From Todiramphus chloris collaris (Eukaryota > Chordata > Aves > Coraciiformes > Alcedinidae): 64,000 bases of DNA. The translations under genes were made by a program, and so were the position numbers. The stretch is taken from assembly GCA_025345505.1 (NCBI GenBank), contig JANVCC010000022.1, positions 30,009,155 through 30,073,154 on the forward strand. The letters run 5' to 3'. A model generated the notes under the pieces. That model was not told the origin of the DNA. It was given only the letters and a program-made list of their open reading frames with translations, and did not search any database. Positions 60,250 through 64,000 of the stretch are shown here, piece by piece; position 1 is the first letter of the stretch; every line of letters begins with the position of its first letter.

Positions 60250-63200
60250 TCCTGACAAAACTCTTGCAGTTAAAGGATATTAGCCTTATTTTAGCTACAG
60301 GAAACAGAGACAGTTAGAACTATCTTTAAAGGTGTTTTAGCACTGGCATAGAGGAAAATATTCATCAGTGGAAGAGGTGCATGAAGCACACATCTGCATT
60401 TTAAGAAGTTAAAGTAACTCCAGGATCTGGATCAGAACATAGAGAGGGTTTATTTTAAAAGGAATATTTGTAACCTTTTCGTCATTACCTTTTGGCGTTC
60501 TTAATAACAAAGACTGGGAATTGAACAGACTATTGAAATTCTCTCACTAGCAGCAAAGCAATCCAAAATGTTAGGGGGGGGAAAGTGCTTGTATGAAAAT
60601 GAATTAAAAAATAAATACAAATCTGTGAACGTTTTCCACTTCATAGCTTCAAATACTTCTGGCCCTTCCTCAGAGGAAAATAATAATCCCACGTTATTCC
60701 CAAATTATCACTCCCATCACCATGGAAATCATGGGATTTGTTTATTTGACTAAGGACTACAGAACTGCATTTTGAGGGAGAAGGAGACCTGATTCCAGCC
60801 TCTATGCCAGCCTGTGCCCCCTTTTGAGACCATGCATGGAGAAAAGGGGTTAGGGTGGGCTTTTCCTCTCAGGATGAACCAGCCACTGCGCCCTTGGATC
60901 CCAGGAAAATTCCCAGGGCAGTGCCCAGCCTTCTGAGGGCGCCTTGGACCTCCTTACCTCCAGCCTTCCTCAGAGCCACCAAACTGCTGCTGGCCTTAAG
61001 AGCTGCCACAGGGCCCTGAGAGAACTTGGTTAGGTTGGAGCAGTAGTTGGGCTTTTCCTTCCAGCTGAACCAGAGCTGAAACATTTTGTTTTCCTGGTGC
61101 AGAACAAAAATATGAATCTTTGTTAGTAATTCCTTAAACCCCTTGAGTTTAGAAAGAAAATTTAAGCTTAATCCTTTTTTCCAAGGAGGAAAACACCCCG
61201 GCTCAGTGCCCTGCAGCCCCACTTTGGGATGCGCAGAGCAACAGCAGGTGGAGCTGCGAGACCGGGAGTGAGGATGGTGCCTCGTACAGCTCCTCCCTGG
61301 AAAGGTTTGGTTTTGAAGGGGAACTGGAAAGTCTCAGCCTAATGTGGCCTTTTGAAGCTCCTCCTCCCTGCCACAAATTAATAAAAGGAAATGTTTGTTT
61401 CGAATCCAGGAGGAAAGTCTGAGAGGGGGCAGAGCCTGATGGTTTTTGCAGAGAAGACAGATGCTCTGAGGTTGGGATGTGGTGTTCAGCTCCTGGCCCC
61501 GCTGCCACAACAGGCTTCATGGACAGCCTTGCCCACATCATTCAAGGAGATACCTGAAATGGCCTTTCATCATTTTCCAGGGAACTTAGGCAAATGCCAA
61601 ACAAATGGACTGGTGCATCCGTCAGTCCCTGTCCTCCTCATCCCCCTGGCAGCCTCTCAAATATATCCACCATCCCAACACCTCCTGCAAAAGCTTTCAC
61701 AGGTAGCTAGCTTTGTCCTTCTGCTCATAGCCAAATGGTAGAGTCACTGCTTACCTAGGGGACTTTGAGATTACTGGGTATTTCCCCCACGGCAAAGCTG
61801 AGGTTTGCCAACTCTGACTCCCATGAACAAAGGGCTCTGTTGCTGGTCCCAACAGGTGCTCCAGTGGCCCCAGAGTAGTTCTTTATACACATTGCTTTGG
61901 TAGGTTATAAAACTCCTTTATGAAGTAAGTGATTACAAGAAACTGAAGTTTTATGGTTGTGGAATGCTCTTTGATGGCATTTGGGTCTCAAGAAGGAGTG
62001 AGGAGAGAGACTGATGCAAGTGCCAGCCAGCAAAGCCAGGCTGACCTTGTGACAGATGTGGGACTCATCCATTTCCCCAGCACATACTCAACACAACAGT
62101 GCCCCAGGTTGTAAGAGATTTTATAGAAGAAATAAAGCAATAACCTCAGTGTAGTATGCTCATACACAGCCCTTTGCAGCTTAATTTTTAACTCTGAGGG
62201 TGACAATCAATCAGCAGAACAACTTCCATGGAGAGCGGGTGTATTTGTCATCCTCAACAGATCAGATCCACATCCTCCTAGGGGCTTCTTCAGGGGTGAC
62301 AAACTCACTTTCTGTGGTAGATGTGGCTGACACCCCAGCATATGAAATGGGCATAGCCAGAAGAGTTTTAAAAGAAACACATTGAAAGATAATGTGTATG
62401 CATATCATGAGATTTAACTTACTGCTGCTGCAGTAACTGCAATGCAGATACACGTACGCTATGCTGAGCTATTATACCATCCTAAGAGTCTGCACCAGTC
62501 CTCAGTGCAGGGTTGGATTCCAGTCTGAATTATCAGCAGCCCTACATACCCTGAGAAACTTGGATTAAACTGTTCTGCAGGCCAGGTCCAGGTTATCCCA
62601 ATTATAATCTCATTTATAGGCTCAGGGCAGACAAACCAGGAATTTTTGGCTTAGGGCACATGGAAGCCCACGTAAGATTGCAATGGTTCCTCCTCCCTTT
62701 CACATCTCTGGAGTGCTTCTGCCACATGGTAACAGTAGGAATGAGATATTTGCTCCACAAGCATAACCACAGCCTAGCATTGCACGAAACACATAGGAAC
62801 AAAAATAAAAGCATGTTCTAACCATGTTGCAGCTATTGTTCTTCAGCAGGATGTTCATCTCATGGCAATTTCTCAGAGAGTTGAAATCTTTGTGGCTTCT
62901 TACATTTGCAGGGAAGAAAAGATCAAAGCACAGCATCCTCTGAGATCTGGCCTGGGCAATGCTGTCCCCAGATCACTTGGTGGCATGTGACATTGTAGCC
63001 TGCAAAACAGGCTTTAACAAGTCAAGATGCATGAGCAGCTCAGCGCTGACTGCCCTGCCACAGGACTGAGCAGCAGGATGAGGTGGGTAGTGGCACTCAA
63101 GACCCCCATGCAGTATAGGGAATGAGACGACTGTGTCCAGGTCAAGGTCAGCACAATGTCCTCCCAAACCCATCCTTTGAGACTTCTCCCCTGTTGCATG

Positions 63201-63609
63201 CCAGTACCATCTGCCTTGGAACATGCAGTCCCTTCACACCCAGACCATTCCCACTTGCCAAGAAAGAGAGATTTTTGAAATTTCCTTGAAGGAAAACAAC
63301 CTAGGAGCTTGTGGGCTGGCAGAGTGGATGGCCCACGGTGCCCTGCCTACCTACACAGCCTATGCAAGTTGTAGGCATCTAGCACGTGTGCTTCCAGCAC
63401 AGGGCAGCAGTGCACAGTGACAAAGGAGCTTCTCAGCCTTGTGAGGCAGGCAGCACATCACATGGGGTCAGCAGAGGAGCTGTGTGCCTCAAGCTACCCC
63501 CAGCAAACCCACCTGCCTGTCCAGCTGCTCTGTGGACACCTACAAGCCTTACAAACGCTGTAATGCCCCAAGCAACCTGACCTAAGATCAAAGTGAACCC
63601 TGATTAGGG

Positions 63610-63672
63610 AACAGGGAGTTGGACCAGAGACCTCCTGAGTTCCTTCCAGCCTGATTTATTCCATGATGCTAC
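63610..63672 (+). mobile_element. CR1 LINE, degenerate 3'-end fragment, sense orientation
   Basis: GGAGTTGGACCAGAGACCTC, then CTGAGTTCCTTCCAGCCTGA and TTTATTCCATGATGCT follow the CR1 tail pattern (ttggactagatgacctcc..ttccaacctga.ttattctatgattct) with several mismatches. This is an old copy of about 60 bp. Confidence 0.75.
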
Positions 63673-64000
63673 CTTTGTGCATCATGAGAGGTCATCCCAG
63701 GCCTCCACCATCTCTTCCGATGTAACTCCCGTAGAGGCTAAACCACTCATGTTCCAAGCCCTGATACAGAGGTTCTGCATCCACGTTTCTCCTGGTATTT
63801 AGCTTATCCCTTCTGCTAAACCAGCTGTTACAGATCATTGTCGAAGCTGCCACAGGACCTAGAAGAGCCCATGCAAAGCCAGCTCCAGCCCAGCCTTCCC
63901 AAGATCTCTTCTCCTGTTTGTGCCATACCAGCAGAACAAACAGTATTTTGCTACAGTTTATCAAGATGATGCAGAAAGCCCAGGGTTTAACTCTTGAACC
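63673..64000. other. Right-end sequence without recognised features
   Basis: I see no gene, repeat or clear regulatory element in the final 330 bases. Confidence 0.65.

Larger units (their letters stand above)
50079..63609. other. Intergenic region to the right of the CR1 tails
   Basis: No host gene is recognised in this 13.5 kb. It holds candidate regulatory blocks at 53285-53410, 55575-55830 and 56610-56935, a GC-rich patch at 53240-53285, GC-richer stretches near 55440-55500 and 56505-56580, and T-runs at 60158-60170 and 60231-60249. A minus-strand exon-like frame lies at 54227-54369. Confidence 0.65.

Noticed and set aside
45806..64000. Exons of the neighbouring gene expected to the right of GLI2 in vertebrates (TFCP2L1, minus strand)
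   Set aside because: I looked for CP2-family protein signatures in the minus-strand frames and found none; that gene probably starts beyond this window.

Overview
This is vertebrate nuclear DNA, almost certainly from a bird. The evidence is a spliced, single-copy developmental gene with consensus GT..AG introns, several CR1 retrotransposon copies with the avian-type 3' end, and a solo LTR of a type common in birds. It is not microbial, and I see no operons, CRISPR arrays, tRNA or rRNA genes.

Positions 1-26970 hold the 3' part of GLI2, the zinc-finger transcription factor of Hedgehog signalling, on the + strand. Seven coding exons are visible: 188-301, 3740-3871, 7524-7673, 12394-12558, 16966-17247, 20356-20692 and 21754-24107. 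Together they encode the last 1177 residues: the run-up to the DNA-binding domain, all five C2H2 fingers, the PKA-primed processing region, and the C-terminal activation domain ending in FLNMMS. The N-terminal part of the gene lies to the left of the window. A 3' UTR of about 2.9 kb follows and ends near an ATTAAA signal at 26949. It carries three TGTATATA (Pumilio-type) elements in its last 520 bases. GLI2 was chosen over GLI3 and GLI1 because the linker after finger 5, the QLKKEKLK segment and the C-terminal FLNMM are GLI2-like.

Positions 26971-64000 are downstream intergenic DNA in which I recognise no host gene. It contains a solo LTR (27876-28290) with a well-formed promoter pointing away from GLI2, one 100-N assembly gap followed by 31 A's (32441-32571), a 2.25-kb 5'-truncated CR1 on the minus strand (43551-45805), and short CR1 tails at 49996 and 63610. 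Several 150-400 bp AT-rich blocks, dense in homeodomain, POU and Fox-like words, look like candidate conserved non-coding elements. A further candidate lies in intron 4 of the visible part of GLI2. These would fit a long-range GLI2 regulatory landscape, but conservation cannot be tested from one sequence.

I found no convincing undescribed system. The most open items are the clustered 3' UTR Pumilio sites, the LTR promoter just past the GLI2 poly(A) site, the candidate enhancers, and a protein-like minus-strand open frame with a strong splice donor at 54227-54369.
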